64,000 nucleotides of DNA from Arthrobacter sp. ISL-30 (GCF_018613855.1 NZ_JAGGPK010000010.1:89813-153812), one strand, 5' to 3'. Shown: positions 27,501 to 39,529, numbered from the stretch's first letter. The notes: generated from the sequence alone by a model not told the origin. Numbers and translations: made by a program.

Positions 27501-27548
27501 ATGGTGCGCGCAGGAATGCTTCTTCTTAGCTGCCGCGGCGAGGCCTAG
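27501..27548 (+). CDS. leuL: Putative leucine leader peptide of leuA
   Basis: A 15-codon frame, M-V-R-A-G-M-L-L-L-S-C-R-G-E-A, ends 90 bases before leuA. It contains three consecutive CTT leucine codons, a rare choice in this high-GC genome, where CTG/CTC dominate. A leader peptide rich in the pathway's amino acid upstream of leuA is the classic mark of transcription attenuation. The last codons also form one arm of a strong hairpin (27533-27543). The peptide and its role are inferred; no ribosome site is obvious, and the message may start close to the ATG. Confidence 0.65.
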   Translation: MVRAGMLLLSCRGEA

Positions 27549-27583
27549 TACGCGATCTGACGCAAGGCCAACCCTCGCTGCGG
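27533..27583 (+). promoter_or_regulatory. Attenuator stem-loop between leader peptide and leuA
   Basis: CCGCGGCGAGG (27533-27543) pairs with CCTCGCTGCGG (27573-27583) over 11 bp with one G-U pair and a 29-base loop. The left arm overlaps the leader codons just after Leu-Leu-Leu, so a ribosome stalled at those codons would cover or approach the arm. The geometry fits a leucine-sensing attenuator, but no U-run follows the right arm. It could act on termination through a protein factor or on translation instead. Confidence 0.55.
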
Positions 27584-27620
27584 AGTTTGTGTTGCCCGGC
27601 CTACCTTGAACAAAGATTGA

Positions 27621-29378
<1,758 letters not shown>

Positions 29379-29471
29379 CAGCCCGCCGGGCGGCACGGGA
29401 TGTCCAAGGATGTTCCGGCGCCGCCCAGGGAGGCAGGGCCTCTACCAGCCCCGCCGGTGCGAAGATTAACT

Positions 29472-30224
29472 GTGGCCAATCAATCGTTTGCAGCCCGTTC
29501 CTATCGGGACGATGCTGTTGTGCTCCGTACCCACAAGCTGGGCGAAGCCGACCGGATCATCACCCTGCTCACGAAGCATCATGGCCAGGTGCGGGCGGTA
29601 GCAAAGGGCGTCCGCCGCACCAGCAGCCGCTTCGGCTCACGCCTGGAGCCCTTCATGGTGGTGGACCTGCAGTTGGTCTCGGGCCGGACCCTGGATATCG
29701 TCACGCAGGCAGTGGCCAAGGGTGCCTATGGAACCAGCATCGCAGCGGACTACGGAAGTTACACCGTTGCCGCCGCGATGACGGAGACCGCGGAAAAGCT
29801 GACCGACGTCGACGTCGAATCCGGCACGGCCCAGTACAGTCTCCTGGTGGGCGCCCTCGCATCACTGAGCCGCGCCGAACATCCCGCCGAGCTGATCCTC
29901 GATTCCTACCTGCTGCGGGCGCTGGCTACGGGCGGCTGGGCTCCGAGCTTCACCGATTGCTCCCGCTGTGGCGCTTCCGGCCCGCACAACGCGTTCTCCG
30001 CGCCGCTGGGAGGCATGGTCTGCCACTCTTGCCGGCCGCCCGGCTCTCCAGCACCTGCGCCCGAGACCGTTACCCTGCTGGCCGCGCTCCTGACCGGAGA
30101 CTGGGCCGCGGCTGATACCTCCGATGGCGTGCACCGTCGCGAAGCGGCCGGCCTGGTGGCCGCCTACCTGCAGTGGCATTTGGAACGAGCACTGAAATCC
30201 CTCAAACACGTGGAGCGAAGCTGA
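29472..30224 (+). CDS. recO: DNA repair protein RecO
   Basis: 250 residues from the GTG at 29472; an ATG at 29400 in frame would add 24 Pro-rich residues and is the alternative. RecO anneals single strands and loads RecA with RecR. The N-terminal OB fold begins [15 protein letters not shown]. The C-terminal helical domain carries a zinc-binding C-x2-C ... C-x2-C set (C-S-R-C and C-H-S-C). uppS begins 2 bases after its stop, so the two are coexpressed. Confidence 0.95.
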   Translation: MANQSFAARSYRDDAVVLRTHKLGEADRIITLLTKHHGQVRAVAKGVRRTSSRFGSRLEPFMVVDLQLVSGRTLDIVTQAVAKGAYGTSIAADYGSYTVAAAMTETAEKLTDVDVESGTAQYSLLVGALASLSRAEHPAELILDSYLLRALATGGWAPSFTDCSRCGASGPHNAFSAPLGGMVCHSCRPPGSPAPAPETVTLLAALLTGDWAAADTSDGVHRREAAGLVAAYLQWHLERALKSLKHVERS

Positions 30225-30226
30225 CA

Positions 30227-31057
30227 GTGGCATTCGGAAATAAAAGCAGGACCCTGCCGCCGCGAACCAAGCCGGTAGCCCAGCCATATCCCCACCCGTC
30301 CGGTGCGCAACCTCCTGGCATCCCGGCGGAACTCATCCCGCAGCACGTGGCGATCGTGATGGACGGGAATGGGCGGTGGGCCAACCAGCGGGGATTGCCC
30401 CGGATTGAGGGGCACAAGGCAGGGGAGCCGGCCCTACTGGATGTCATGGCAGGCGCCATCGAACTTGGAATCAAGTACGTCAGCGTTTATGCCTTCTCCA
30501 CTGAAAACTGGCGGCGCTCTCCGGAAGAAGTCCGCTTCCTCATGGGGTTCAACAAGGACGTGCTACGCCGCCAGCGCAACCAGCTCGACGACTGGGGTGT
30601 CCGGATACGCTGGGCAGGGCGGCGGCCCAAACTGTGGGGCTCGGTGATCAAGGAACTCGAGGCAGCCGAGGACTTCACCCGAGCCAACGACACCTGCCAC
30701 TTGACCATGTGCGTTAATTACGGTGGTCGGGCCGAAATCGCCGACGCCGTCTCGGCCCTGGCACAGGACGTTGCCGAGGGCAGGCTGAAGCCCGGGTCCA
30801 TCACCGAGAAGACCATCCAGAAGTACCTCGACGAGCCGGACCTGCCCGACGTCGACCTTTTCCTGCGCAGCTCTGGCGAGCAGAGGCTGTCCAACTTCAT
30901 GCTCTGGCAGTCCGCCTATGCAGAATTCGTGTTCCTCGACACCCTCTGGCCCGACGTCGACCGTCGCACCCTCTGGGACGCCGTCGAGATCTACGCAAGG
31001 CGGGACCGCCGCTACGGCGGTGCCGTCGACGCCGCGAGCCAGCAGCATGGGGCCTAG
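30227..31057 (+). CDS. uppS: Isoprenyl (polyprenyl) transferase, UppS family
   Basis: 276 residues from the GTG at 30227 with GGAGCGAAG upstream. It makes cis-polyprenyl diphosphate lipid carriers for cell-wall synthesis from FPP and IPP. The catalytic Asp lies in M-D-G-N-G-R-W (residues 45-51). Further family motifs are [12 protein letters not shown] and [13 protein letters not shown]. It has an N-terminal extension of about 38 residues. Its last 4 bases overlap the convergent hydrolase gene. Confidence 0.96.
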   Translation: MAFGNKSRTLPPRTKPVAQPYPHPSGAQPPGIPAELIPQHVAIVMDGNGRWANQRGLPRIEGHKAGEPALLDVMAGAIELGIKYVSVYAFSTENWRRSPEEVRFLMGFNKDVLRRQRNQLDDWGVRIRWAGRRPKLWGSVIKELEAAEDFTRANDTCHLTMCVNYGGRAEIADAVSALAQDVAEGRLKPGSITEKTIQKYLDEPDLPDVDLFLRSSGEQRLSNFMLWQSAYAEFVFLDTLWPDVDRRTLWDAVEIYARRDRRYGGAVDAASQQHGA

Positions 31058-32025
31058 GAAGGATCCGGCTCAATGTACCCGCGGATCCAGCGCGCCAGCC
31101 TTGAATATGCGTCGGTTCGGACAGGCGCCGCGGAAAGGAACACGTCGTGCAGGGCGCCTTCGATCCTTTCAAGCGTTACAGTCCGCCCCAAGGCCATTGC
31201 CCGGATCGCCATGGTGTTCACATCCAAGACGGCATCAGATCGCCGCATGGCTTCCTGCCAGACCATTCCGTTGGCACTGGAACGTGACATCAGCACCAGC
31301 ACCGGAATATCGAGCCGCAGTCCTCGGGCAATCCGGGAGTGGCCCGCGAGCACGGCGCGAAGCCACCCCGCCCGGACCGGAAAGGCCATGGGAGGCCTGT
31401 ACTTGTCATCCAGATACCACTCTCCCTCAGCGGAACTGCTGATACTTCGGTAGTAGAAGCCGCGCTCCGGCAGTTTCAAGACCGCTTCGGGCCGCAGGCG
31501 GGCGAGGGGCTCCACCATGGTTCGTGCGGCGCGCCGGACGAGGGCACTGCCGTGCATCTCCAGCCAGGGGCTGTTCAGCACGAGGAACTGGACTTCGCCA
31601 GGGTGGCGGCTGGCCCAGAGGGCAGCGATCAGGCCCCCGGTTGAATGCCCCATGAGGGTCAGTTTGGGCACTGCTTCGCCGCTGCGGATCAGTGAGATCG
31701 TCTGGCTGATTTCGGCGTCGTAGTCATCAAGATGGGCAACGTAGCCCCCTGGTGTGTCCGGCTGCAGGCTTCGTCCATGGTTGTGCATGTCCAGGGCATA
31801 GAAAGCGAAGCCCCGGGCTGTCCAGAACCTGGCCAGTTCGACGTTGAAGAAATAGTCGCTCCAGCCGTGCAGGAAGAGGATGGCGCCGTTGCTGGCGGGG
31901 GACTGGCTACCGTCCTTGGGAACGTGACGGACTAGCGTCGCGGTTCGCGTGATGCCGTCCGGGCCGGCGGCCTGGAAACCGCAGCTTTCGAAATCCTCTC
32001 CAAGAATGTCCGTCTGCCACTCCAT
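31054..32025 (-). CDS. Alpha/beta hydrolase (serine hydrolase, lysophospholipase-like)
   Basis: 323 residues. The nucleophile elbow G-H-S-T-G-G puts the serine at residue 128. The oxyanion region L-H-G-W-S-D precedes it, and late H-D-V-F-L-S provides the catalytic His. The family (hydrolase_4) includes monoacylglycerol lipases and lysophospholipases; the substrate here is unknown. No signal peptide is visible. The gene is convergent with uppS and divergent from pyrD, 72 bases away. Confidence 0.9.
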   Translation of the reverse strand: MEWQTDILGEDFESCGFQAAGPDGITRTATLVRHVPKDGSQSPASNGAILFLHGWSDYFFNVELARFWTARGFAFYALDMHNHGRSLQPDTPGGYVAHLDDYDAEISQTISLIRSGEAVPKLTLMGHSTGGLIAALWASRHPGEVQFLVLNSPWLEMHGSALVRRAARTMVEPLARLRPEAVLKLPERGFYYRSISSSAEGEWYLDDKYRPPMAFPVRAGWLRAVLAGHSRIARGLRLDIPVLVLMSRSSANGMVWQEAMRRSDAVLDVNTMAIRAMALGRTVTLERIEGALHDVFLSAAPVRTDAYSRLARWIRGYIEPDPS

Positions 32026-32097
32026 GGCACCAGCTTAGACATAGAAGGGGACGGGACTCGGTTTGGAGACTCCGGGGCGAGGCGGAAGACTGGAGCC

Positions 32098-33180
32098 ATG
32101 CGCGTTTATCCCACCTTCTTCAAGCTGGCCTTTTCCTGGATGGATGCCGAAAAAGCCCACAAGATCGGCTTTCAGGCAATCCGGCTGGTTCATCGTGTGG
32201 GGGCGGGGCGGCTCCTTGCCAAGGCAACGGCTCCCGATGCTTCCCTGCGGACCGAGGCGTTCGGCCTGACCTTCCCGTCGCCGTTTGGGCTTGCGGCCGG
32301 CTTTGACAAGGAAGGCCATGGCATCGAGGCTCTCAGCGAGCTGGGGTTCGGCCATGTCGAGGTGGGAACCATCACCGGCCAGGCCCAGCCCGGGAATGAG
32401 AAGCCCCGGTTGTTCCGGCTCATTGAAGACAAGGCTGTCATCAATCGCATGGGCTTCAACAATGACGGGGCCCTCGCGGTGGCACCGCGCCTCAAGGCAG
32501 CCCGCGCTTCCCTTCAGGCCCGGCATCCGGGCGTGCGACCCGTGATCGGTGTCAACATTGGCAAGACCAAACTTGTCGAGCTCGATGACGCCGAGGCAGA
32601 CTACCTGGTCAGTGCAAGGACCCTTGCCCCTGCTGCCGACTACCTTGTGGTCAACGTCAGCTCCCCGAATACACCGGGCCTGAGGCTCCTGCAGAACGTT
32701 GAGACGTTGAGGCCGCTTCTGCGCGCGGTCGGGAAGGCGGCGGATGAGGCGGCGGGCCGGCACGTTCCGCTGCTGGTCAAGATCGCCCCTGACTTGAGTG
32801 ATGAAGACATCGACGACGTCGCCCGGCTTGCGCTCGACCTCAAGCTGGACGGCATCATCGCCACCAACACAACGATCACCCGGGATGGTCTGCGCAGCGA
32901 TGCAGCCAAGGTGGAGTCCTGCGGGGCAGGCGGCCTGTCAGGTGCGCCGCTGAAAGCACGCTCCCTTGAGGTGCTGCGCCGGCTGAAGGCGGCGGTGGGC
33001 AACGACCTCACGCTGGTGTCCGTCGGAGGCGTCCAGAGCGGAGCCGATGTGCAGGAGCGGCTGGACGCAGGCGCTACCCTGGTCCAGGGCTATACGGCAT
33101 TCCTCTATGAGGGCCCTTTTTGGGCGGCAGGCATCAACAAATACCTTGCCCGCTCGTCAAAGGAGCGCGTCGGCAAATAG
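32098..33180 (+). CDS. pyrD: Dihydroorotate dehydrogenase (quinone), class 2
   Basis: 360 residues. It oxidises dihydroorotate to orotate in pyrimidine synthesis, passing electrons to the quinone pool at the membrane. The N-terminal amphipathic helix typical of class 2 enzymes is present (residues 1-40). FMN-site motifs follow, including G-L-A-A-G-F-D-K and G-T-I-T-G-Q-A-Q-P-G-N. The catalytic serine region is V-N-V-S-S-P-N-T-P-G. V-G-G-V and G-Y-T-A-F complete the barrel. A strong terminator follows 13 bases after the stop. Confidence 0.97.
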   Translation: MRVYPTFFKLAFSWMDAEKAHKIGFQAIRLVHRVGAGRLLAKATAPDASLRTEAFGLTFPSPFGLAAGFDKEGHGIEALSELGFGHVEVGTITGQAQPGNEKPRLFRLIEDKAVINRMGFNNDGALAVAPRLKAARASLQARHPGVRPVIGVNIGKTKLVELDDAEADYLVSARTLAPAADYLVVNVSSPNTPGLRLLQNVETLRPLLRAVGKAADEAAGRHVPLLVKIAPDLSDEDIDDVARLALDLKLDGIIATNTTITRDGLRSDAAKVESCGAGGLSGAPLKARSLEVLRRLKAAVGNDLTLVSVGGVQSGADVQERLDAGATLVQGYTAFLYEGPFWAAGINKYLARSSKERVGK

Positions 33181-33193
33181 AGGAGTTAATGCA

Positions 33194-33226
33194 GGAGACC
33201 CCGGACCAGGCAGGTCCGGGGTCTCC
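33194..33226. terminator. Bidirectional terminator between pyrD and the DUF3043 gene
   Basis: A perfect 14-bp GC-rich stem (GGAGACCCCGGACC and its complement) encloses a 5-base loop between two convergent genes. A short TTGG follows instead of a long U-run, as is usual in this genome. Confidence 0.9.
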
Positions 33227-33250
33227 TTGGCTTGAAGGGGAGGAAGGCGT

Positions 33251-33853
33251 TTAGGAAGGGTACTGGCCGCGCTTGACCTGGGGCTTGGGCAGCCGGAGCT
33301 TCCGGAACTGCAATGCACGCATGGAGCCGTACCAGACGGCCCCACGTTCCACCTCACCGAATTTTTCGGTGAGCCGCTTACGCAGCTTGCGCGAAAGAAT
33401 GAAGACGTCGACGAAGACAGCCAGGAACATGACCCAGAAGCCGCCCAGGACGTAAATCATCTGGTCGCTTGTGGACGGCACCAGGAGCGAAATGAGGACG
33501 AAGACGAGCGCACCAAACATGAGGTACTCGCCAAGGGTGAACCGGGCATCCACGTAGTCACGGACGAAACGCTTCTGGGGGCCCTTGTCCCGCAGGGGAA
33601 GGAACCGCTCGTCGCCGGTGTCCAGCGCCTGGCGCATCTTCTGGCGCTGGTCCTGGATGGCGGCACGCTCCGCCGCCTTCGACGCTTTGCGGTCGGTCGG
33701 TACCAGGGGACGCTTACGCGCTGCCTCCTGGTCCTTGCGCCTGGGCGTTGGGGTACCCTTTCCTGCACGGGCATCCCGCTCGGCAGCGGTCTCGAGGGCC
33801 GACTGGTCTACTACGTCCTGAGCGCTGGGCTCTTCCTTTTTACGTCCAAACAC
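33251..33853 (-). CDS. DUF3043 membrane protein
   Basis: 200 residues from a GTG; a TTG one codon upstream is also possible. The first half is highly charged (Arg/Lys/Glu-rich, probably disordered or coiled). Then come R-F-V-R-D-Y-V-D-A-R and two transmembrane helices around residues 112-130 and 135-155, and a basic C-terminal tail. This actinobacterial family has no assigned function. It is divergent from the dipeptidase gene. Confidence 0.87.
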   Translation of the reverse strand: MFGRKKEEPSAQDVVDQSALETAAERDARAGKGTPTPRRKDQEAARKRPLVPTDRKASKAAERAAIQDQRQKMRQALDTGDERFLPLRDKGPQKRFVRDYVDARFTLGEYLMFGALVFVLISLLVPSTSDQMIYVLGGFWVMFLAVFVDVFILSRKLRKRLTEKFGEVERGAVWYGSMRALQFRKLRLPKPQVKRGQYPS

Positions 33854-33982
33854 CAATACAGAATACCCCGCAGCGACACACCGGAGTTCCGGTGAGGGCA
33901 GGAGCGCGTCGCGCCACCAAGCATCGTGACGCGCCGTCGTCCTGTGTTCCGCACTATAACGGGCGGTTGTAGTGTTTTGGCC

Positions 33983-35407
33983 ATGACTTCATCGAAGGCG
34001 GAGACCCCGCAGAATGCACCGGGCACCATCGAACCGGTCGACATCGAAGCGCTGCGCCGGCTTGTCGATTCAAACTTTGAGCAGACCGTTGACAGCCTGA
34101 AGGCCCTGGTTTCAATTCCTGGTATCGCCTGGTCCAGCTTCGATCCTGCTGAGCTGGACAGAAGTGCGGGGGCAGTGGCGGAGCTGGTTCGCCAGGCCGG
34201 TGTCGATGAAGTCCAGGTGCTGCGCTGCAACAAGGATGACGGCACGCCGGGCGGACCGGCGATCGTGGCGCGGAAGAAGGCGGCGCCTGGCATGCCGACC
34301 ATCCTCCTGTATGCCCATCATGACGTTCAGCCGCCGGGGGAGCGGATCCTCTGGGAATCCAATCCTTTCATCGCAGAAGAGCGCGACGGCCGCCTCTACG
34401 GTCGTGGCGCGGCAGACGACAAAGCGGGGATCATGGCGCACCTTGCAGCCTATGCCGCCGTATCCGCTTTTCTGGACGGAGAGCTTGGCCTCGGGGTGAC
34501 GTTCTTCATCGAAGGCGAGGAGGAAGCCGGTTCGCCTACCTTCCGTAACTTCCTTGAGACCCACAAGGACCTGCTTCGGGCTGATGTGATCGTCGTGGCG
34601 GACTCGAGTAACTGGAAGGTGGGTATTCCGGCGCTGACCACGAGCCTGCGGGGCCTGGTCGACGGGACCGTGGAAGTCCGGGTCCTGGAGCACGCCGTCC
34701 ACTCGGGCATGTTCGGAGGTCCCGTGCTTGACGCGCCGACGCTGTTGTCGCGGCTGATCGCAACCTTCCATGATGAACAGGGGAATGTCGCCGTCCAAGG
34801 GCTGGTTTCCCGCGACGACGTCGCGATTGACCTGACAGAGGCCGAGTTTCGTGCAGATGCCTCAGTGCTCGACGGCGTTCGGCTCGCCGGATCCGGCAGC
34901 ATCACTTCCAGGCTGTGGACGAAACCTGCCCTGTCGATCATCGGGATCGACGCCCCCTCTGTTGCCTTGGCCTCAAACACCCTTGTGCCGGCGGCAAAGG
35001 CAAAGTTCAGCCTGAGGCTGGCACCGGGCCAGTCGCCGTCCGACGCGATGGCCGCCCTTAGGAAACACGTTGAGGAACATGCACCCTTTGGTGCCAGGGT
35101 TACGTTCACGCCCGGAGAGATGGGCAACGCATTCTCAACCGATACCAGCTCCAAGCCGGCCCGGATGGCCTTGTGGGCACTCGGCGAGGCCTGGGGTGTG
35201 GTTCCGGTGGAAACGGGGATCGGTGGTTCCATTCCTTTCATCTCAGACCTGCGCGAGGTCTATCCCGAGGTGCAGATCCTTGTGACGGGAGTGGAGGACC
35301 CGGATTCCCGTGCGCATAGTGCCAATGAGTCGCTCCATCTCGGGGACTTCCGCAACACCATCGTGGCCGAGGCGCTCCTCTTGCTGGGCCTGAACAACGG
35401 CGAATAG
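33983..35407 (+). CDS. M20 family dipeptidase
   Basis: 474 residues from the ATG at 33983; an upstream in-frame extension to 33926 lacks support. It is a zinc-dependent exopeptidase of the M20/M25/M40 group cleaving dipeptides. The metal-binding signatures are L-L-Y-A-H-H-D-V-Q-P and G-A-A-D-D-K-A-G. The catalytic E-G-E-E-E-A-G-S and a dimerisation domain (V-L-E-H-A-V-H-S-G-M-F-G-G) follow. The final zinc His lies in N-E-S-L-H-L. It is cytoplasmic, with no signal peptide. Confidence 0.94.
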   Translation: MTSSKAETPQNAPGTIEPVDIEALRRLVDSNFEQTVDSLKALVSIPGIAWSSFDPAELDRSAGAVAELVRQAGVDEVQVLRCNKDDGTPGGPAIVARKKAAPGMPTILLYAHHDVQPPGERILWESNPFIAEERDGRLYGRGAADDKAGIMAHLAAYAAVSAFLDGELGLGVTFFIEGEEEAGSPTFRNFLETHKDLLRADVIVVADSSNWKVGIPALTTSLRGLVDGTVEVRVLEHAVHSGMFGGPVLDAPTLLSRLIATFHDEQGNVAVQGLVSRDDVAIDLTEAEFRADASVLDGVRLAGSGSITSRLWTKPALSIIGIDAPSVALASNTLVPAAKAKFSLRLAPGQSPSDAMAALRKHVEEHAPFGARVTFTPGEMGNAFSTDTSSKPARMALWALGEAWGVVPVETGIGGSIPFISDLREVYPEVQILVTGVEDPDSRAHSANESLHLGDFRNTIVAEALLLLGLNNGE

Positions 35408-35574
35408 TTCCCTGTTTTCCATGGCACCGGGAACATCGCCTGATGCTCTGTGGTTACGTAGGAAGTTAGAGCTATTGCTGTGTCCGTCGTAGCATTAGCT
35501 ATAGCCCGAACGTAATTTCAAGGGCAGGCAGCGCGGAAGCGCGGCCGCCAAGGCGTCATAAGAAGGTAGGCCCC

Positions 35575-35964
35575 ATGAGCACCGCAACCAACGAAAACAG
35601 CACTGACGTGCAGGCTCCTGCTAGCGGCGAGCTTCCCACCCACGAGGTCAATCTGACGGATGTGGCCGCAGGAAAGGTCCGTAGCCTCCTGGAGCAGGAG
35701 GGCCGGACGGACCTCCGACTCCGTGTGGCCGTGCAGCCCGGAGGCTGCTCCGGCCTGATTTACCAGCTTTACTTCGATGAACGCATTCTCGACGGCGACG
35801 CGGTTCGCGACTACGACGGTGTTGAAGTCGTGGTCGACAAGATGAGCGTTCCCTACCTGAGTGGCGCCAGCATCGACTTCGAAGACACTATCTCGAAGCA
35901 GGGTTTCACCATCGACAACCCGAATGCCGGCGGATCCTGCGCCTGTGGAGATTCCTTCCACTAA
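35575..35964 (+). CDS. erpA: Iron-sulfur cluster insertion protein ErpA
   Basis: 129 residues. An A-type carrier that delivers Fe-S clusters to apo-proteins. The three conserved cysteines are present: G-G-C-S-G-L near residue 58 and C-A-C-G-D-S-F at the end. An acidic N-terminal extension of about 22 residues precedes the domain. It lies upstream of the cytochrome oxidase genes, separated by a strong terminator, so it is probably its own transcription unit. Confidence 0.96.
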   Translation: MSTATNENSTDVQAPASGELPTHEVNLTDVAAGKVRSLLEQEGRTDLRLRVAVQPGGCSGLIYQLYFDERILDGDAVRDYDGVEVVVDKMSVPYLSGASIDFEDTISKQGFTIDNPNAGGSCACGDSFH

Positions 35965-35990
35965 TCAGGGCTCTTCGCCTGTTAGCACCG

Positions 35991-36026
35991 GTGCGTTGGA
36001 AGCGGTTTCTGCCGCTTCCGACGCAC
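35991..36026 (+). terminator. Terminator after erpA
   Basis: A 15-bp stem (GTGCGTTGGAAGCGG against CCGCTTCCGACGCAC, one G-U pair) with a 6-base loop, 27 bases after the erpA stop and before the ctaC promoter region. Confidence 0.85.
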
Positions 36027-36149
36027 TGTGCTGACATGTGGGCGAAATTTGCCGCCTAGCGGTAAGCTCTACATCGGGTAGTAAAACTTTTCGTGTGCCT
36101 GGTGAGCCTTCGGCTTGCCGGGACGCAGCAACAAGAGGAAGGGCCGTCT

Positions 36150-37022
36150 GTGAGTTCGCAGAACCGAACCGGCAGCCGACGCATAAAGATCACCTCGATC
36201 ACTGGCTTGGCACTAGCCGGCGCGTTGGTTTTGACTGGATGTTCACCAGAGGTAGAGAAGGGCTGGTTGCCCACTGAACGCGGCACCACCAGCAACACTG
36301 ACCGCATCATGGACCTCTGGGTCAACTCATGGATTGCCGCTATGGTCGTCGGCATTATTACCTGGGGTTTGATCGTCTGGTGCATCGTTGCCTACCGCCG
36401 CCGCAAAGGCACTGTGGGATTCCCCAAGCAGCTGAGCTACAACCTGCCGCTTGAGGTCTTCTACCTGACGATCCCCCTTTTCATGGTCCTCGTGTTCTTC
36501 TACTTCACAGACCGCGACCAGCAGGCTATTGATGACCGCTCGCAGCCGGCCGACGTCGTTGTTGACGTCCGCGGCAAGCAGTGGGCCTGGGACTTCAACT
36601 ACAAGCAGGGCTCGGTAATCTCCGAGGACCTGCATGAAGCAGGCGTTCAGGCGCACCTCACCGGCGCGGAGGTGGACAAGGAAAAGCTTCCCACCCTGTA
36701 CCTCCCGGTTAACAGGTCCGTAGACCTCGAGCTCAACGCCCGCGACGTCATCCACTCCTTCTGGGTTCCCGCCTTCCTGCAGAAGCGCGACATGATTCCC
36801 GGAAAGACCAACTACATCAGGTTCACTCCTACCAAGGAGGGCACCTACGACGGCAAGTGCGCCGAGCTCTGCGGCGAATACCACTCCGAAATGCTGTTCC
36901 GGGTAAAGGTTGTCTCCGAGTCCGAATTCCAGGCCCACATGGACAAGCTGCGCCAGGATGGCAACACCGGCCTTCTCGGTGAAGAGTACGACCGCAACCC
37001 GAGCCTGTCCGAGAATAAGTAA
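36150..37022 (+). CDS. ctaC: Cytochrome c oxidase subunit II (lipoprotein)
   Basis: 290 residues from the GTG at 36150, supported by AGGAAGGG upstream. It receives electrons at the CuA centre of the aa3 oxidase. The N-terminal signal ends in a lipobox (L-V-L-T-G-C, Cys 31). Two transmembrane helices follow (about residues 58-80 and 100-120). The CuA domain carries [12 protein letters not shown] with Cys 237, Cys 241, His 245 and Met 248. ctaD follows 10 bases later. Confidence 0.97.
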   Translation: MSSQNRTGSRRIKITSITGLALAGALVLTGCSPEVEKGWLPTERGTTSNTDRIMDLWVNSWIAAMVVGIITWGLIVWCIVAYRRRKGTVGFPKQLSYNLPLEVFYLTIPLFMVLVFFYFTDRDQQAIDDRSQPADVVVDVRGKQWAWDFNYKQGSVISEDLHEAGVQAHLTGAEVDKEKLPTLYLPVNRSVDLELNARDVIHSFWVPAFLQKRDMIPGKTNYIRFTPTKEGTYDGKCAELCGEYHSEMLFRVKVVSESEFQAHMDKLRQDGNTGLLGEEYDRNPSLSENK

Positions 37023-37032
37023 GGGAAGCGAC

Positions 37033-38754
37033 GTGGCTGTTTACACTCCATCCGCGGGAGTTCTTGAAGCTCCCGTAGTACCGAAGTCCAAGGGGCGCAT
37101 CGTCGTCAACTGGATTACCTCCACTGACCACAAGACCATCGGGTACATGTACCTGATTGCGTCTTTTGTGTTCTTCTGCCTCGGCGGCGTCATGGCGCTG
37201 CTGATCCGTGCGGAGCTGTTCGAACCTGGCATGCAGATCCTGCAGACCAAGGAACAGTACAACCAGATGTTCACGATGCACGGCACCGTGATGCTGCTGA
37301 TGTTCGCTACGCCTTTGTTCGCCGGTTTCGCCAACGTCATCATGCCGCTGCAGATCGGTGCACCGGACGTTGCCTTCCCGCGACTGAACGCCCTGGCCTT
37401 CTGGTTCTTCCTGTTCGGTTCCACCATTGCGGTGTCCGGCTTCATCACCCCGCAGGGTGCCGCTTCCTTCGGCTGGTTCGCTTACGCGCCGCTATCCAAC
37501 ACCACGTTCAGCCCTGGCGTCGGTGGCGATCTCTGGGTGTTCGGCCTTGGTTTGTCCGGCTTCGGCACCATCCTTGGTGCGGTGAACTTCATCACCACCA
37601 TCCTCTGCATGCGCGCTCCCGGTATGACCATGTGGCGTATGCCGATCTTCACCTGGAACACGCTGGTCACCGCCATCCTGGTGCTCATGGCCTTCCCGCC
37701 CCTGGCGTCCGCACTGTTCGCCCTGGGTGCGGACCGTCGATTCGGTGCCCACATCTTTGACCCGGAAAACGGCGGTGCCGTCCTGTGGCAGCACTTGTTC
37801 TGGTTCTTCGGCCACCCCGAGGTGTACATCATCGCGCTGCCGTTCTTCGGCATCGTGTCCGAGATCTTCCCGGTCTTCAGCCGCAAACCGATCTTCGGCT
37901 ACAAAGGCCTTGTTTACGCCACGATCGCCATTGCCGCATTGTCCGTGACGGTGTGGGCCCACCACATGTACGTCACCGGTTCGGTGCTGCTGCCGTTCTT
38001 CGCCTTCATGACCATGCTGATCGCGGTCCCGACGGGCGTGAAATTCTTCAACTGGATCGGCACGCTATGGAAGGGCTCGCTCACTTTCGAGACCCCCATG
38101 CTGTGGAGCCTGGGCTTCCTGGTCACCTTCCTCTTCGGCGGACTGACTGGCATCATCCTGTCCTCCCCGCCGCTGGACTTCCACGTCTCCGACTCCTATT
38201 TCGTGGTGGCACACTTCCACTACGTGGTCTTCGGCACCGTGGTGTTCGCGATGTTCGCCGGCTTCTACTTCTGGTGGCCGAAGTGGACCGGCAAGATGCT
38301 CAACGAACGCCTCGGCAAAATCCACTTCTGGCTGCTGTTCCTGGGCTTCCACGGCACCTTCCTGATCCAGCACTGGCTGGGCGTCGAAGGCATGCCGCGC
38401 CGCTACGCCGACTATATGCCGCAGGACAACTTCACGTGGATGAACCAGTTCTCCACCATTTCCTCGTTCGTTCTTGGCGCTTCCCTCCTGCCGTTCTTCT
38501 GGAACGTCTACATCACTTGGCGAAGCGACAAGAAGGTGGAAGTGGACGACCCCTGGGGCTTCGGCGCCTCGCTGGAGTGGGCCACCTCCTGCCCGCCTCC
38601 CCGCCACAACTTCACCTCGTTGCCGCGTATCCGCTCCGAGCGTCCGGCCCTGGACCTGCACCACCCGGAGCTGTCGCAGCGCCACACCGTAGAGGGCCCC
38701 GAGCCGGCGGCATCGCTGCTGGGCAATGCTGACCAGAAGGACACCGCCAAATGA
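37033..38754 (+). CDS. ctaD: Cytochrome c oxidase subunit I
   Basis: 573 residues from the GTG at 37033 with AAGGGAAG upstream. The catalytic core holds heme a and the heme a3/CuB site that reduces oxygen and pumps protons. Twelve hydrophobic helices are visible. Hallmarks are [16 protein letters not shown] (with the cross-linked His-Tyr pair) and V-W-A-H-H-M-Y, and also V-A-H-F-H-Y-V-V. It overlaps the ctaF start by 4 bases (ATGA). Confidence 0.98.
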   Translation: MAVYTPSAGVLEAPVVPKSKGRIVVNWITSTDHKTIGYMYLIASFVFFCLGGVMALLIRAELFEPGMQILQTKEQYNQMFTMHGTVMLLMFATPLFAGFANVIMPLQIGAPDVAFPRLNALAFWFFLFGSTIAVSGFITPQGAASFGWFAYAPLSNTTFSPGVGGDLWVFGLGLSGFGTILGAVNFITTILCMRAPGMTMWRMPIFTWNTLVTAILVLMAFPPLASALFALGADRRFGAHIFDPENGGAVLWQHLFWFFGHPEVYIIALPFFGIVSEIFPVFSRKPIFGYKGLVYATIAIAALSVTVWAHHMYVTGSVLLPFFAFMTMLIAVPTGVKFFNWIGTLWKGSLTFETPMLWSLGFLVTFLFGGLTGIILSSPPLDFHVSDSYFVVAHFHYVVFGTVVFAMFAGFYFWWPKWTGKMLNERLGKIHFWLLFLGFHGTFLIQHWLGVEGMPRRYADYMPQDNFTWMNQFSTISSFVLGASLLPFFWNVYITWRSDKKVEVDDPWGFGASLEWATSCPPPRHNFTSLPRIRSERPALDLHHPELSQRHTVEGPEPAASLLGNADQKDTAK

Positions 38755-39152
38755 AAATTGAGTCATGGCTCTTCGGAGCAGGAGTCTTCTTCTTCGTACC
38801 GGTATCCCTGGCCTATGGATTCCTGACCCACTGGTCTGAGTGGGTGGGCACCCTCGGTATCCTCCTGGTCGGCGGCCTTGCCGGCATGATCGGCGCATAC
38901 CTTGGCTTCACCGGCAAGCGTGTAGGCCTCCGCCCGGAGGACCGCGAAGACGCCGAGATCCACGAAGGCGCGGGCGAACAGGGACACTTCAGCCCGTGGA
39001 GCTGGTGGCCGCTGGTCCTCGGCCTGGCCTGTGCCGGCGGTTTCCTCGGACTGGCCATCGGCTTCTGGATCCTGTTCGTCAGCGCAGGCCTCGCGCTCGT
39101 GGCCCTGATCGGCTGGGTATTCGAGTACAGTCGCGGCGATCACGCCCACTAG
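38751..39152 (+). CDS. ctaF: Cytochrome c oxidase subunit IV (actinobacterial)
   Basis: 133 residues with four hydrophobic helices (about residues 5-22, 28-48, 80-98 and 102-122). It is the small actinobacterial oxidase subunit found in the bc1-aa3 supercomplex. It is translated in overlap with ctaD. A strong terminator follows 18 bases later, closing the ctaC-ctaD-ctaF operon; ctaE is separate, with the qcr genes. Confidence 0.93.
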   Translation: MKIESWLFGAGVFFFVPVSLAYGFLTHWSEWVGTLGILLVGGLAGMIGAYLGFTGKRVGLRPEDREDAEIHEGAGEQGHFSPWSWWPLVLGLACAGGFLGLAIGFWILFVSAGLALVALIGWVFEYSRGDHAH

Positions 39153-39170
39153 CGTTTAGCTGGAAATACG

Positions 39171-39205
39171 ACGGCGGGCCCCACCCTTGAGGTGGGGCCC
39201 GCCGT
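39171..39205. terminator. Terminator after ctaF
   Basis: A perfect 15-bp stem (ACGGCGGGCCCCACC and its complement) around a 5-base loop, between the convergent ctaF and HPr-like genes. Confidence 0.92.
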
Positions 39206-39226
39206 CGGCGTTTAAGCGCCCGTCGG

Positions 39227-39529
39227 CTAACTGCCCACAGGCCTTGCCTGCCCTGCCAGTAGCTCCGATAGCCCCATCAATACCAACTGGGCGGCGGCGC
39301 GTTCCTCCTCGTCGGACAGGTCCGCATCTGAAACCGCCAGCACCACGTCGCAGCCGTGCCCAAAGTCTTCGGTCATGACGTCCAGAAGCGACCGGGCGCC
39401 AACTTGCCGCAGGCCCGGTTTCCGTATAGTCACGCCTAGCCCGGTCTCGGTGACACCCCGGACAAACACAGCAGCATCCCGGGCATGCAGGCCCATCTCA
39501 GCGGCAACTACGGCATTTAGTTCGGGCAC
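39227..39529 (-). CDS. HPr-like phosphocarrier protein
   Basis: 100 residues from a GTG with AAGGAG 6 bases upstream; an ATG at 39544 encodes that ribosome site and is less likely. HPr passes phosphate from enzyme I to PTS sugar permeases. The active-site motif reads M-G-L-H-A-R-D-A-A, keeping the phospho-histidine but with Asp in place of the usual Pro. The regulatory-serine region is present as A-R-S-L-L-D-V-M. A C-terminal extension of about 15 residues is added. It is divergent from a GntR regulator with a DasR-like operator between them. Confidence 0.8.
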   Translation of the reverse strand: MPELNAVVAAEMGLHARDAAVFVRGVTETGLGVTIRKPGLRQVGARSLLDVMTEDFGHGCDVVLAVSDADLSDEEERAAAQLVLMGLSELLAGQARPVGS

